Below are positions 24,103 to 33,345 of a stretch of 57,293 nucleotides of DNA, in pieces. The notes under the pieces were generated by a model that saw only the letters and a list, made by a program, of their open reading frames with translations, was not told where the DNA came from and did not search any database. Positions within the stretch are counted from its first letter, which is position 1. Each line of letters starts with the position of its first letter. The stretch spans positions 36,783-94,075 of the forward strand of contig DIWI01000024.1 in NCBI GenBank assembly GCA_002428415.1. Reading direction: 5' to 3'. The position numbers were made by a program, and so were the translations under genes. The stretch comes from Clostridiaceae bacterium UBA6110. GTDB lineage: Bacteria; Bacillota; Clostridia; Clostridiales; Clostridiaceae.

Positions 24103-24903
24103 TCAGGTTTCTTTCAATGCTGCTTCTCTAATGAAAATCTCAGGAAGCTTCCGGCCCGAACAGTTTTCTTCAAGCCAGATTGCAAAATTTGCTATAGTAT
24201 CATCTGTGAAGGACTTCGCTTCCGTCGGGCACTTTTTTATACAGCTGCAGCACTTGATGCACAGGTTTGGATCAGTAGAACTGAAATCATTCATGTCAAT
24301 AGCTCCTGTCGGACAGGAGAGTGCGCATATACCGCATTCTATGCATGAGTCATCTGTAACCGGGGCGACTGGCTTCGAAGGCTTTCTTTCCTTGTAGGGC
24401 TGCTTGCCGGGTACATCGATCTGAACAAATGAGTCTGTTTCTGAATTAAAAAAGCTCATGAATTCAGTACCAAACCTCTTTGCGGATTCAAGGTCCTCGG
24501 CATCAGGTCTTCCGGCTGCGACCTTTCTTGTATACGAGTGCTCACCTATGAAGGCAGCGGCCGCGATGCAGTAGGCTCCTTTTGCTTCAAGGATATCCTT
24601 AAGCTCAAGCAGCGAATCATCATAATGCCTGTTGCCATAGACGACAACAGGAACCATAATGGCTCCGTCTGCCTTTATGGATGCCAGGGATTCTGAAAAA
24701 AGGGCAGGAACCCTTCCGGCATAGACCGGTATACCCACGACCACAAGGTCATCTGACCCGAATTCAAGGGTCTGGCTCCTTGAGGAAGGAAGGGTAAGGT
24801 CGATAAAATCATATTCAAGTCCGGTGCCTTCAGCGATTGCTGTTACTATCTTTCTTGTTGTTCCTGTAGGGCTGTAATATATCAGCGTCAGCTTCCTTGC
24901 CAT
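24103..24903 (-). CDS. EFR1 family flavodoxin-ferredoxin fusion
   Basis: A 266-residue protein: an N-terminal flavodoxin-like domain (YYSPTGTTRKIVTAIAEG, GIPVYAGRVPALFSE) joined to a bacterial ferredoxin domain with two 4Fe-4S motifs, CIECGICALSCP and CIKCCSCIKKCP (about 190-235). The EFR1 family passes electrons between FMN and FeS clusters in anaerobes; partners are unknown. GGAGGC precedes the ATG. It stands alone between terminators and an M15 peptidase gene. Confidence 0.9.
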   Translation of the reverse strand: MARKLTLIYYSPTGTTRKIVTAIAEGTGLEYDFIDLTLPSSRSQTLEFGSDDLVVVGIPVYAGRVPALFSESLASIKADGAIMVPVVVYGNRHYDDSLLELKDILEAKGAYCIAAAAFIGEHSYTRKVAAGRPDAEDLESAKRFGTEFMSFFNSETDSFVQIDVPGKQPYKERKPSKPVAPVTDDSCIECGICALSCPTGAIDMNDFSSTDPNLCIKCCSCIKKCPTEAKSFTDDTIANFAIWLEENCSGRKLPEIFIREAALKET

Positions 24904-24997
24904 GATATGCCTCCTGGTCTGCTTCGTTGGTTAGATTCTCTATCATAACTCAAAGTATACATCATGACATGAGAAATATTCCAGGAATCAGCTGATT

Positions 24998-25561
24998 TTA
25001 TGGTTTATCATACCCATCAGGATACCTTATCCTTGTGAATATGTCAGTCTCTAAGTGAGGCATATCCTGATTTGTTTCCCAATAATAGCCAGCTGTGAGA
25101 CCGATGCTTTTTGAAATCTCAGCGCACTTCCGGAAGAACTCGGGGTCATCATATTCATGACCTGGTGAATTTTTCGCAATATCGAATGCATTCCTCTTTG
25201 TATGCCTTGAATCCTTTGTCCAGGTCACGATGCTTCCTGGAGCAGTCCTTCCTTTGGCATAGAGGTAATCCTGCCTTTGCTGTGTCCTGTATGTCTCTGT
25301 GACCACAACGTCAAGTCCGTGGTCTTCAGCGATTTCCAAAAATAGTATTGCAGCTTCCCTCGTCTTGTCATCAAGCTCATCAAGGCTGTCTATCCTCGCA
25401 TAAGGATCTGCATAGGTCCTGGTATCGGGAAGACTTGAAAATGCCCTGAATGTACCATAACATATGGCTAATATGAGACCAATTATTATTACAAAGAATC
25501 TTGCCTTATATCTTGTTCTTCTTCTTTTCCTTACAGGTCCTGCATTCCTTGAAGATGGCAT
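24998..25561 (-). CDS. M15 family cell-wall peptidase, membrane anchored
   Basis: A 187-residue protein: a basic N-terminus (RKRRRTRYKAR), one membrane helix (about 22-42), and an extracellular M15 domain. Zinc ligands are His and Asp in SRHTKRNAFDI and His in DMPHLET, with VTETYRTQQRQDYLYAKGR upstream as in CwlK/VanY-like L,D-endopeptidases. The usual S-x-H-x-x-G-x-A-x-D motif has Arg in place of Gly. It probably trims peptidoglycan peptides outside the membrane. Confidence 0.85.
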   Translation of the reverse strand: MPSSRNAGPVRKRRRTRYKARFFVIIIGLILAICYGTFRAFSSLPDTRTYADPYARIDSLDELDDKTREAAILFLEIAEDHGLDVVVTETYRTQQRQDYLYAKGRTAPGSIVTWTKDSRHTKRNAFDIAKNSPGHEYDDPEFFRKCAEISKSIGLTAGYYWETNQDMPHLETDIFTRIRYPDGYDKP

Positions 25562-25689
25562 CTTATCACCTGCCTATATAGTCAGTATCCTTATAAATGC
25601 TGAACATGACATTAGACATTTCTTAATTTGAACGGATATTTTCATAACTTCTGCTTCAGCGGAGAAAGGTGGGAAAGTAGAAAATCCGC

Positions 25690-25718
25690 TTTTCAAAGCA
25701 TATGTGAAGTGCTAATCT
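25690..25718 (+). promoter_or_regulatory. Probable promoter of the YkgJ-type gene
   Basis: TTTTCA (25690-25695) and TAATCT (25713-25718), spacer 17. Confidence 0.45.
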
Positions 25719-25775
25719 AAAGCCAGAGGATTGTGCAATTTACTTGAATCAGATTGAACTGCGGGAGGCGATTTC

Positions 25776-26279
25776 ATGGTCAGACCTGAAGAGGTAAGAA
25801 GCGCTTCAATGAAAGTAGAAGAGGAAAACTTTAAGTTCAGGAGATTTCTTAAGATCCATGCTGACCCGAAAGACCTTGACAGAAGATTTCTCCGGCTTCA
25901 CAGGGAACTATTCGCGAAGTATGACTGCTCCAGTTGCAGGAACTGCTGCAAGGAATACCGGGCTAGTTTCACAGACAAGGAAATTCTGAAGGCAGCAAAG
26001 CTGCTTTCAATGACAGCTTCTGAGTTTTCGGACAGTTATCTGGCAGATGATATTGAAGGAAAGTCGATAAAATCGAAGCCCTGCCTGTTTCTCTGTGATG
26101 ATGGCTCCTGCAGGGTCGAGGTATGCAAGCCTGCCTGCTGCAAAGGCTATCCTTATACAGACAAGACTGACAGGATGGGAAGCCTCTTAAGTCTCGTTGA
26201 CTCTGCATCGGTTTGCCCCGTAGTCTATGAGATATTTGAAAGACTGAAGGTTGAATATGGGTTCAGGCGGCACAGATAG
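25776..26279 (+). CDS. YkgJ family Cys-cluster protein
   Basis: A 167-residue protein of the zinc/iron-chelating Cys-cluster family: CSSCRNCCKEY near residue 50, CLFLCDDGSCRVEVCKPACC near 105-125, and VCPVVYE at the end. The family resembles a FliB-like metal cluster site; its function is not established. GGGAGGCG sits before the ATG at 25776. It is a single gene with a strong terminator. Confidence 0.88.
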   Translation: MVRPEEVRSASMKVEEENFKFRRFLKIHADPKDLDRRFLRLHRELFAKYDCSSCRNCCKEYRASFTDKEILKAAKLLSMTASEFSDSYLADDIEGKSIKSKPCLFLCDDGSCRVEVCKPACCKGYPYTDKTDRMGSLLSLVDSASVCPVVYEIFERLKVEYGFRRHR

Positions 26280-26316
26280 CTTAAAGATCATCAAAGATTC
26301 ACATATTGCACTATTG

Positions 26317-26342
26317 AAACAGGCAAATTTTGCCTGTTTTTT
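26317..26342 (+). terminator. Terminator after the YkgJ-type gene
   Basis: AAACAGGCAAA, one base, TTTGCCTGTTT, continuing into a run of six T (26337-26342). Confidence 0.92.
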
Positions 26343-26371
26343 GTATTCAAACGATTACATTTTTCGAGTGT

Positions 26372-26402
26372 TTGTGAAGAAAGGGGAGAATAGTGTTATA
26401 AT
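26372..26402 (+). promoter_or_regulatory. Extended -10 promoter of ilvE
   Basis: TGTTATAAT (26394-26402) is an extended -10. TTGTGA at 26372-26377 is a poor -35 at 19 bases. The leader contains a 7-bp hairpin CAGGTGA/TCACCTG (26423-26429 and 26439-26445) without a T-run. Confidence 0.55.
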
Positions 26403-26474
26403 GATTGGAGATTATAATCAGGCAGGTGACAGTGGAAATCACCTGACATAAGAAAAAAACGCGAGGTGTTGTAA

Positions 26475-27545
26475 GTGGTACAGGATATCAGAGTAGAACT
26501 GACAAAGAACAAGAGGGTAAAGCCCGACATGAAGTCGGTAAAGTTCGGAAAGTCTTTTTCAGACCATATGTTCCTCATGAATTATGAGGAGGGCAAGGGA
26601 TGGTTTGATCCGAGGATCGTTCCGTACGGACCTGTAGAGATGGATATGGCGACAATGGTATTCCATTACGGACAGGAGATTTTCGAGGGCATGAAGGCGT
26701 ACAGGACTTCTGAAGGAAAGGTGCAGCTGTTCAGACCAACTGAAAACATAAAGAGAATGGCCATATCAGGAGAGAGGCTCGTTATGCCTGCTGTTGACGA
26801 GGACATGTTCCTTGCAGCACTGAAGAAGCTCCTGGAGATCGATGCTGATTGGGTCCCTTCTGAGGAAGCGACATCGCTCTATATCAGACCGTTCATGATA
26901 GCAACGGATGTCGGTCTTGGCGTTCATGCGTCTAAGACATACATATTCTGCATAATAACCTGTCCGGTCGGCAGCTACTATCCTGAAGGACTGAATCCGA
27001 TAAAGATCATGATCGAGAGCCAGGATGTAAGGGCAGTAAGGGGCGGCACTGGAATGGCCAAATGCGGAGGAAACTACGCCGCATCCCTCAGGGCAAGCCT
27101 GATGGCAGAATACAAGGGCTACTCCCAGGTGCTTTGGCTTGATGGAGTTGAAAGGAAGTACATAGAGGAAGTCGGAAGCATGAACATCATGTTCAAGGTT
27201 AACGGAGAAGTCCTTACGCCGAGCCTTACAGGCGCAGTGCTTGCCGGAATCACAAGGAAGTCATGCATAGAGCTCATGAAGATCTGGGGCATAGATGTCA
27301 CTGAGAGACTGATAACAGTTGATGAAATAGTTGCTGCTGCTGAGAACGGAACACTGGAAGAGGTCTGGGGAACCGGAACCGCTGCCGTAGTATCGCCGGT
27401 CGGCTGGCTTACTTACAAGGACAAGACCTTTGAGATTGGCAGCGGCCAGATAGGCGAGCTCACTCAGAAGCTGTATGACGGGCTTACCGGAATACAGTGG
27501 GGAAAGGTTCCAGACACAATGGGCTGGACTGTTCCAGTAGAATAG
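26475..27545 (+). CDS. ilvE: Branched-chain amino acid aminotransferase
   Basis: A 356-residue PLP fold-type IV transaminase. The PLP Lys lies in VLWLDGVERKYIEEVGSMN (near residue 220); YIRPFMIATD, GGTGMAKCGGNYA and TGTAAVVSPVG are family hallmarks. It interconverts Leu/Ile/Val and their 2-oxo acids with glutamate, in the cytosol. The start is a GTG at 26475 with GAGGTG 6 bases before it; no ATG fits. azlCD for branched-chain amino acid export lies 2.4 kb away, separated by an opposite-strand gene. Confidence 0.95.
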   Translation: MVQDIRVELTKNKRVKPDMKSVKFGKSFSDHMFLMNYEEGKGWFDPRIVPYGPVEMDMATMVFHYGQEIFEGMKAYRTSEGKVQLFRPTENIKRMAISGERLVMPAVDEDMFLAALKKLLEIDADWVPSEEATSLYIRPFMIATDVGLGVHASKTYIFCIITCPVGSYYPEGLNPIKIMIESQDVRAVRGGTGMAKCGGNYAASLRASLMAEYKGYSQVLWLDGVERKYIEEVGSMNIMFKVNGEVLTPSLTGAVLAGITRKSCIELMKIWGIDVTERLITVDEIVAAAENGTLEEVWGTGTAAVVSPVGWLTYKDKTFEIGSGQIGELTQKLYDGLTGIQWGKVPDTMGWTVPVE

Positions 27546-27555
27546 CAAAGTAATT

Positions 27556-27598
27556 CACCCCCTCAAAATCCTGGAGGTATCCATGGTTTGAGGGGGTG
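27556..27598 (+). terminator. Terminator after ilvE
   Basis: A 12-bp perfect stem CACCCCCTCAAA/TTTGAGGGGGTG (27556-27567 with 27587-27598) with TTTCAATTT after it. It also lies downstream of the convergent DUF2079 gene. Confidence 0.88.
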
Positions 27599-27636
27599 TT
27601 TCAATTTACAGAAGTATTTTCTTGAGGCTCCGCTTA

Positions 27637-29694
27637 TCAGGGAGCTCCTGACAGCTTTATGAGGAGTATCTCATCTTCATTCTTTGTCACCAGTTCATAT
27701 CCGTCAGAAATGAACATGGGAAGGAGTGTCTCATGCTCGCCTCTGTAGGCAGGCCTAAGGTCGATGACTATGTAGTCTGCCCGGAAGTATGACCCATCAA
27801 CAAGGTTATAGTCAAGGTCATAGAGTGTATCACGGTCTGAAAGGTATCCTGTAAGGTAACATGTCGCAAGTACTGAACTTTCATCAGGAATCTGGTCCAT
27901 TACCTGCTTCATGGAGGTAATGGAAGCTTTGCTGGTCTCTAGCCTGTTTGGGTAATGCTCATAGACTGAAAGATGAACTGTCGATATGAGAATTCCTGAC
28001 GTCAGGGCAATTGCCAGCAGGCTGTTTGCAGCCATATTACGGCAGGCTGATTTTTTGTTGGTATTTTCTTCTTCTGACACTTGTGCTGTTTCCGTCTGGT
28101 CCTTCATAAACAGAAGTGCCATATAGAACAGCAGTATGTATGAGCCGTAATTGTACTGGAACCTCATGTCATACTGGTACTGGTAATCCACCATGAGGTT
28201 CATGAGGAGAAATGGAATAAGGAGTATAAGCCTTGTCAGCTTCCTTGAAAGAAGCGGCATGAATGCAAGGGGAGACATCATCTGGATTATGTAGCCAAGC
28301 TTTTCTTCTGCAAAGACCTTTGACAGTATGAAGCCGGGATTCCTGATCACAGCATAGGGAACTGCGAGCAGCGACCATTTCGGTATTGCAATGAGGCCTT
28401 CGAACCGTCCTGTCATTGCTCCTTCACCGAAATTGTTCAGATACCTTATTGCACCGATAAAATATGCACCAGAAGCGAAGAACATTGCCAGTCCCTGCTT
28501 TAGCATCTTCCTGTCGAAGATGATGAAGGCGGCCAGAGCCCATATGTAGAGTGCGGCATCCTCCTTGATTGAGAGGGTAAGCAGGGTGAATACAATCATT
28601 CCAGAATTACTCCTCTTCTCTATCGATAATATGAGCCAGAGAAGGAAGGGGACAAGAAAGCAGTTCTCATGCAGATCATAGAAGCCTGAAGTCATCAGGG
28701 CTGCGGAGAACAGATAGATCAGGGAGAAGGCAATCTGCACCTTAGCTGCCAGTCTGAAATGCCTGGCGATGAGGATCATGGGTATCATTCCTGATCCGAC
28801 TATGACCGCTTGCAGGACGTTCAGTGTAGCCGGAGTCCTGAAAAACAGGTAGAACGGAAGCATCAGGTAATAGACCGGTGACAGATGGACCCTGAAGTGT
28901 GACAGCGGCATATTCCGCTCCAGGGTGGTTATCGGCTGGAGCTTCTGCGCCATGCTGTGGAACATCTGCGCGAAGAGGTTGAAGTCATAGGTCGGTGTGG
29001 AGAGGGTCTCGTATCTCGCATAAAGTATGCGTCCGCTCAGGAAAATCTGGATGAGCATTGCAATTATGACCACAACAAACACTGTGCGGTCATTGCTTAA
29101 GAAGGCTGATTTCGTATTGAATATTATAAAGAGCGCCAATAAGATGGCGATGTACACAAGGAGCAGGGGGACTATTGTGTCAGCAGCAAATCCGGCGAAT
29201 AGCCTGTTTCTAGTGTCCTCCCAGGGTATGACATAAAGGTTGAAGGAGACCAGGGCAAGACCTGAAATGCTCAGCAGGATATCTGGCAGCCATCTTGCCT
29301 TCCAGGCTGAGAAAAATATGTCCCTAGCCAATATGAGGGATGTCAGATTAAGGATCAATAATGTAGCTGCGGGTATGGTGAACTTCAACCGAAGCATCAC
29401 AGAAGAAGAGAATGCGATCCATGACAGGAAAAGCAGTCGGCCTGCCAGGTCATTACCATTTGCTATCTTCGAAGCCCTGTTAATTATCAGCAGAAATAAT
29501 CCTGTGAAAGCGTTCCAGGAAAGTGCTAAAGGCAACAGCCCCTCCAATCCGGCATATCTGACGGAAAAATATGATGGGGTATTCCTGTTTATCCAGTTCA
29601 TCAGGGTACTTGCGAGAAGCCATGATGCCATGATGGTCATAAGCTTCTGATTTGCGTAGGAAATTGATTCCTTTCGGGATTCAAGATTATCCAT
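27637..29694 (-). CDS. DUF2079 family membrane protein (GT-C-like)
   Basis: A 685-residue protein with about 14 membrane helices. Family features are the YDFNLFAQMFHSM segment, SHFRVHLSPVYYLMLPFY with the conserved His, and SGFYDLHENCFLVPFLLW. DUF2079 proteins look like GT-C glycosyltransferases that use lipid-linked sugars, but the substrate is unknown. The C-terminal 120 residues form a soluble extracellular domain. It is a single gene convergent with ilvE. Confidence 0.85.
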   Translation of the reverse strand: MDNLESRKESISYANQKLMTIMASWLLASTLMNWINRNTPSYFSVRYAGLEGLLPLALSWNAFTGLFLLIINRASKIANGNDLAGRLLFLSWIAFSSSVMLRLKFTIPAATLLILNLTSLILARDIFFSAWKARWLPDILLSISGLALVSFNLYVIPWEDTRNRLFAGFAADTIVPLLLVYIAILLALFIIFNTKSAFLSNDRTVFVVVIIAMLIQIFLSGRILYARYETLSTPTYDFNLFAQMFHSMAQKLQPITTLERNMPLSHFRVHLSPVYYLMLPFYLFFRTPATLNVLQAVIVGSGMIPMILIARHFRLAAKVQIAFSLIYLFSAALMTSGFYDLHENCFLVPFLLWLILSIEKRSNSGMIVFTLLTLSIKEDAALYIWALAAFIIFDRKMLKQGLAMFFASGAYFIGAIRYLNNFGEGAMTGRFEGLIAIPKWSLLAVPYAVIRNPGFILSKVFAEEKLGYIIQMMSPLAFMPLLSRKLTRLILLIPFLLMNLMVDYQYQYDMRFQYNYGSYILLFYMALLFMKDQTETAQVSEEENTNKKSACRNMAANSLLAIALTSGILISTVHLSVYEHYPNRLETSKASITSMKQVMDQIPDESSVLATCYLTGYLSDRDTLYDLDYNLVDGSYFRADYIVIDLRPAYRGEHETLLPMFISDGYELVTKNEDEILLIKLSGAP

Positions 29695-29958
29695 TTAAAA
29701 TCCTTTCAACTTGAGAAGTCCGTTTTGGCTGCAAAGACATTGCAGCATATGCATATTGCTATTATACATTACATACTTTGACATTCGTTGTAATCCCGCA
29801 GCTTTTTGTTGAAATAATTCCAATTGCATACATGGCAGGAGCCTGGAAGCTAATGTGTCCTATTACCACTTTGTTGCATGAATATGCAGTTTCATCGGTC
29901 AAAATGGTGATTTTGTGGTAAAATGGTTTCTATAGCTTTTTTGATGGGAGAGATATTT

Positions 29959-30657
29959 TTGGACAAGACCTTGAAATATTCGTTTCTACAGTCTGTGCCG
30001 GTGCTGCTTGGATATGTGTTCCTGGGCATGGCATTCGGGATACTCCTGCAGCAGGCAGGGTATGGCGTTATCTGGGCTTTCTTCATAAGCCTCACTGTAT
30101 ATGCAGGCTCCATGCAGTTCGTGCTGGTCTCGTTCCTGAGGGAAGGCACTCCGCTTGGTGTGGTTGCCGCCATGACGCTCCTTATCAACAGCAGGCACCT
30201 TTTCTATGGGATATCCTTCGTAGACAAGTTCAAGAGGATGGGCAGGAAGTATTTCTACATGATATTCTCGCTTACAGATGAGACATATTCGCTGCTCTGT
30301 GCCCTTGATGTCCCTGAGGGAGTGGATGAGAAGAAGGCATCCTTCCTGATATCAGCAATGAACCAGTCATACTGGGTAACTGGCAGCGTTATCGGCGCTA
30401 TAGCAGGTCAGCTGATACCCTTTGACTTCACAGGCATCGATTTTTCAATGACTGCACTTTTCACTGTCATATTCATAGAGCAGTGGATGGGCTACAAGTC
30501 GCATTTCCCGGCAATAGCAGGAATACTGTCCTCCATATTTTTCCTTATAGTCCTTGGCCCTGACAGGTTCATCCTGCCAAGCCTCATTGCCACGGTGTTC
30601 ATGCTGATGGCAGGGAAGAAGAAAGTAATGCATGCAATGGAGGGTGGAAAAAGATGA
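29959..30657 (+). CDS. azlC: AzlC family branched-chain amino acid exporter, large subunit
   Basis: A 232-residue membrane protein. VLLGYVFLGMAFGILLQQAG, SLTVYAGSMQFVLVSFL and LINSRHLFYGISF are AzlC hallmarks. With AzlD it exports branched-chain amino acids (known of the pair). GGAGAG at 29947-29952 points to a TTG start at 29959; longer readings from 29923 or the ATG at 29944 cover the ribosome site. It overlaps azlD by 4 bases. The upstream region has CAAAAT-N4-ATTTTG (29900-29915), a possible operator. Confidence 0.92.
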   Translation: MDKTLKYSFLQSVPVLLGYVFLGMAFGILLQQAGYGVIWAFFISLTVYAGSMQFVLVSFLREGTPLGVVAAMTLLINSRHLFYGISFVDKFKRMGRKYFYMIFSLTDETYSLLCALDVPEGVDEKKASFLISAMNQSYWVTGSVIGAIAGQLIPFDFTGIDFSMTALFTVIFIEQWMGYKSHFPAIAGILSSIFFLIVLGPDRFILPSLIATVFMLMAGKKKVMHAMEGGKR

Positions 30658-30989
30658 CGACAGGTTTCAATGAATCAGTGGCGATAATTGCAGTTGTTGG
30701 AGCAGTTACAATAGCCGTGAGGGCCCTTCCCTTCATCCTATTCGGAAGACATAAGGAAATGCCGAAATCAATTGACTACCTTGGAAAGATACTTCCTCCT
30801 GCAATAATAGCCACTCTGGTCATATATTGCCTGAAGGGGATTAAGTTCGGAACATTTGGATCATTCGTCCCTGAGCTTGTATCAGCAGCTCTGGTTGCAC
30901 TTCTCCATGTGTGGAAGAGGAATGTCCTCTTAAGCATGGCTGGAGGAACTGTATTGTACATGTTTCTGGTTCAGGTGGTATTTGTCTGA
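30654..30989 (+). CDS. azlD: AzlD family branched-chain amino acid exporter, small subunit
   Basis: A 111-residue protein with four membrane helices. AVTIAVRALPFILFG and LGKILPPAIIATLVIYCLK match AzlD. It forms the exporter with AzlC; the ATGA overlap with azlC implies equal expression. It ends before a strong terminator. Confidence 0.92.
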   Translation: MTTGFNESVAIIAVVGAVTIAVRALPFILFGRHKEMPKSIDYLGKILPPAIIATLVIYCLKGIKFGTFGSFVPELVSAALVALLHVWKRNVLLSMAGGTVLYMFLVQVVFV

Positions 30990-31039
30990 TGAGTCAGGCT
31001 GAAATAGATTGAAGAGCAGCTGTCAGACAGAATATTTTA

Positions 31040-31083
31040 GCAAAAGCCATGGCTGGAGGAAGACCTCAAGCCATGGCTTTTGC
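31040..31083 (+). terminator. Terminator after azlCD
   Basis: A 15-bp perfect stem GCAAAAGCCATGGCT/AGCCATGGCTTTTGC (31040-31054 with 31069-31083), with an inner GAGG/CCTC pair; ATTTGC follows. Confidence 0.88.
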
Positions 31084-31172
31084 ATTTGCATATAAGATCG
31101 GATTGCGCAAAATGAGTTTTAGGCATGTGAAAATCTAAATTAATGATATGGATTCAGAAAATAACTCAATAT

Positions 31173-31188
31173 TGATAAATATTTATCA
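31173..31188. promoter_or_regulatory. Perfect palindrome TGATAAATATTTATCA, activator-site candidate
   Basis: A 16-base perfect palindrome ending 6 bases before the -35 box of the next promoter, the usual position of an activator site. The half sites are too far apart for an FNR box. Confidence 0.45.
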
Positions 31189-31194
31189 GGACAA

Positions 31195-31223
31195 TTGAAT
31201 ACCTTTACAGGCTGCAGTATACT
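31195..31223 (+). promoter_or_regulatory. Promoter of the enoate-reductase-type gene
   Basis: TTGAAT (31195-31200) and TATACT (31218-31223), spacer 17. The start point is predicted near 31230, at the edge of the 24-base palindrome. Confidence 0.75.
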
Positions 31224-31231
31224 TTATGTAA

Positions 31232-31255
31232 ATTCACCAAACTGGTTTGGTGAAT
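31232..31255. promoter_or_regulatory. Perfect palindrome at the transcription start, repressor operator
   Basis: ATTCACCAAAC (31232-31242), TG, GTTTGGTGAAT (31245-31255): 11-base perfect half sites just downstream of the -10 box. The position is typical of TetR- or MarR-type repressors. No such regulator gene is adjacent. Confidence 0.7.
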
Positions 31256-31294
31256 CGGTTTGAAGCGAGAAATAATTTGAAGAGAGGCGAAATC

Positions 31295-33337
31295 ATGTCA
31301 AAGTATCCAGCATTGTTTTCTCCTGTAAAGATCGGCTCCATGGAGGTTAGGAATCGCATAGCCATGATGCCCATGGGAGTATTCTCCCCGAGGCTCATGG
31401 GTCCCAACGGAGCATATACCAAAGATGGCGCGGACTACTATATTGAACGTGCAAAGGGAGGTACCGGGCTCATCATAACGGGACTTCTGCCTGTAGCATG
31501 GCTGCCAAAAGGCCATGGACCAGGTGACCAGGGCGAAGGGTTCTACAAATACATCGAGCAGCAGAAATACCTTGCCGACGGCATACATAAGTACGGATCA
31601 AAGGTAATAGTCCAGATCACAGCTCTTTCCGGAAGGTCAAGCATGCACCATACTGACCCTGCTCCAAGCGAGCTTCCTAACGTATGGGATCCCACCCACA
31701 ACAACAGGGAGATGACCGTAGGAGAAATCAAGGACTATATCGAGATGTTCGCAAATGCTGCACTTGCCAATAAGATGGCAGGAATAGACGGAGTCGAGGT
31801 CCATGCTGTCCACGAAGGGTATCTCCTGGACCAGTTCACAATGGAGAATACCAACCACAGGACTGATGAGTATGGCGGAAGCATTGAGAACAGGCTGAGG
31901 TTCCCAACAGAGATAGTTAAGGCCATTAAGGCCAAATGCGGGAGCGACTTCCCGGTTACCGTAAGGTACAGTGTCAAGAGCTATATGAAGGGGTTCAACA
32001 GGGGAGCTCTGCCAGGAGAGACATTCACTGAGTTCGGCAGGGACTATGATGAGAGCATAGTGGTCGCGAACATGCTTGCAGAAGCCGGGTATGACGCGCT
32101 GAACTGCGACAATGGCTCCTATGACAGCTGGTACTGGCCTCATCCTCCTGTATACATGCCAAAGGCCTGCAATCTTGAGGATGTGAAGTTCCTGAGGAAG
32201 CACGTTTCTATACCGGTGATCTGTGCAGGAAAATTTGACAATCCTGCTCTTGCGGACAAGGAGATTGCAGAGGGCGGAATAGACATGATGGGAATGGGAA
32301 GACCGCTTCTTGCAGACCCATATATTGCTGACAAATTCCTGGCAGGAGAAGAGTCTGACATAAGACCATGCATAGGCTGCCATAATGGCTGCCTGTCAAG
32401 GATTTTCCAGATGAAGGACATTTCCTGCGCCGTGAACCCGGCCTGTGGCAGGGAGCTCACCTATGACATCGGCAAAGCTGACAAGGTCAGGAAGGTACTT
32501 GTTGTCGGAGGCGGCATAGGAGGCATGGAGGCAGCAAGGGTATGCGCCTTAAGAGGTCATCAGGTTGACCTGTATGAGAAGACAGGCAGGCTTGGAGGAC
32601 AGTTTATACCTGCATCAGCCTTTGACTATAAGGAAGACGACAGGAGGCTCCTCACATGGTATGAGAAGCAGGTTAAGGATACAGGTGTCAACGTCCATCT
32701 CAATTCATTTGCAGACAAGGACCTCATTAAGGCTTCGGGCTATGACGAAATCTTCGTAGCCACAGGAGCGGTTGAGAAAAAGCTTGCAACTCCGGGATTC
32801 GACCAGAAGAACGTGACCTATACGATAGATACGCTGATGAACGGAAATATTGAGGGAGAGAATATCCTTATAGTAGGCGGAGGACTGACCGGTATAGAGA
32901 TAGCCTGCGACCTGGGAAAGAAGGGCAAAAAGGTTACTGTGGTGGAGGCTCAGGATACCATACTCAATTCCTTCGGGCTTTCTGCGGCAAACTACAACAT
33001 GCTTATGGAGATGATCGACTACTACAAGGTCAATGTCATGAAGTCAACTGTCGTGACAAAGTATGAGAACGGTGTTGCTGATGTGGTCACTACAGTGAGG
33101 AACTACCCGAACATAAACAACAGGGCGAAGCTCATGTTTGCGGCAGGACCGGCGGGAATGCCTGTACCTTCTCAGGTCAAGGCAGACCATGTCATAGTCT
33201 CTGTAGGTTATTCAAGCGAAAACAGCCTGTATGAGGAGATCAAGGCAGACAACGTCCATATCATAGGGGATGCTGTCAAGCCTGAAAATGTCATGAAGAC
33301 AGTATGGGACGCATATGACGCGGCGAGAATGATCTGA
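31295..33337 (+). CDS. Old yellow enzyme/FeS/FAD reductase (2-enoate or dienoyl-CoA reductase type)
   Basis: A 680-residue protein in three parts. The first is an FMN TIM-barrel (about 1-340, PVKIGSMEVRNRIAMMPM, HAVHEGYLLDQF). The second is a 4Fe-4S site (CIGCHNGCLS with a later Cys in ISCAVNPACG). The third is a tandem dinucleotide-binding module (VLVVGGGIGGMEAARV, ILIVGGGLTGIEIACDLG). It resembles FadH, BaiCD and clostridial 2-enoate reductase, which reduce activated C=C bonds with NAD(P)H. The substrate is not predictable. AGAGGCG selects the ATG at 31295 over 31247. A single gene under apparent repressor control. Confidence 0.9.
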   Translation: MSKYPALFSPVKIGSMEVRNRIAMMPMGVFSPRLMGPNGAYTKDGADYYIERAKGGTGLIITGLLPVAWLPKGHGPGDQGEGFYKYIEQQKYLADGIHKYGSKVIVQITALSGRSSMHHTDPAPSELPNVWDPTHNNREMTVGEIKDYIEMFANAALANKMAGIDGVEVHAVHEGYLLDQFTMENTNHRTDEYGGSIENRLRFPTEIVKAIKAKCGSDFPVTVRYSVKSYMKGFNRGALPGETFTEFGRDYDESIVVANMLAEAGYDALNCDNGSYDSWYWPHPPVYMPKACNLEDVKFLRKHVSIPVICAGKFDNPALADKEIAEGGIDMMGMGRPLLADPYIADKFLAGEESDIRPCIGCHNGCLSRIFQMKDISCAVNPACGRELTYDIGKADKVRKVLVVGGGIGGMEAARVCALRGHQVDLYEKTGRLGGQFIPASAFDYKEDDRRLLTWYEKQVKDTGVNVHLNSFADKDLIKASGYDEIFVATGAVEKKLATPGFDQKNVTYTIDTLMNGNIEGENILIVGGGLTGIEIACDLGKKGKKVTVVEAQDTILNSFGLSAANYNMLMEMIDYYKVNVMKSTVVTKYENGVADVVTTVRNYPNINNRAKLMFAAGPAGMPVPSQVKADHVIVSVGYSSENSLYEEIKADNVHIIGDAVKPENVMKTVWDAYDAARMI

Positions 33338-33345
33338 TAGTAAAT

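Larger units (their letters stand above)
30990..31294 (+). other. Intergenic region between azlD and the enoate-reductase-type gene
   Basis: Contains, in order, the azlD terminator (31040-31083), a perfect 16-base palindrome (31173-31188), a sigma-A promoter (31195-31223) and a perfect 24-base palindrome (31232-31255), each listed separately. No small gene is seen. Confidence 0.7.

Noticed and set aside
31173..31188. FNR/CRP-type box
   Set aside because: The half sites TTGAT and ATCA are separated by 8 bases, not the 4 of an FNR site, so only an unnamed palindrome is reported.
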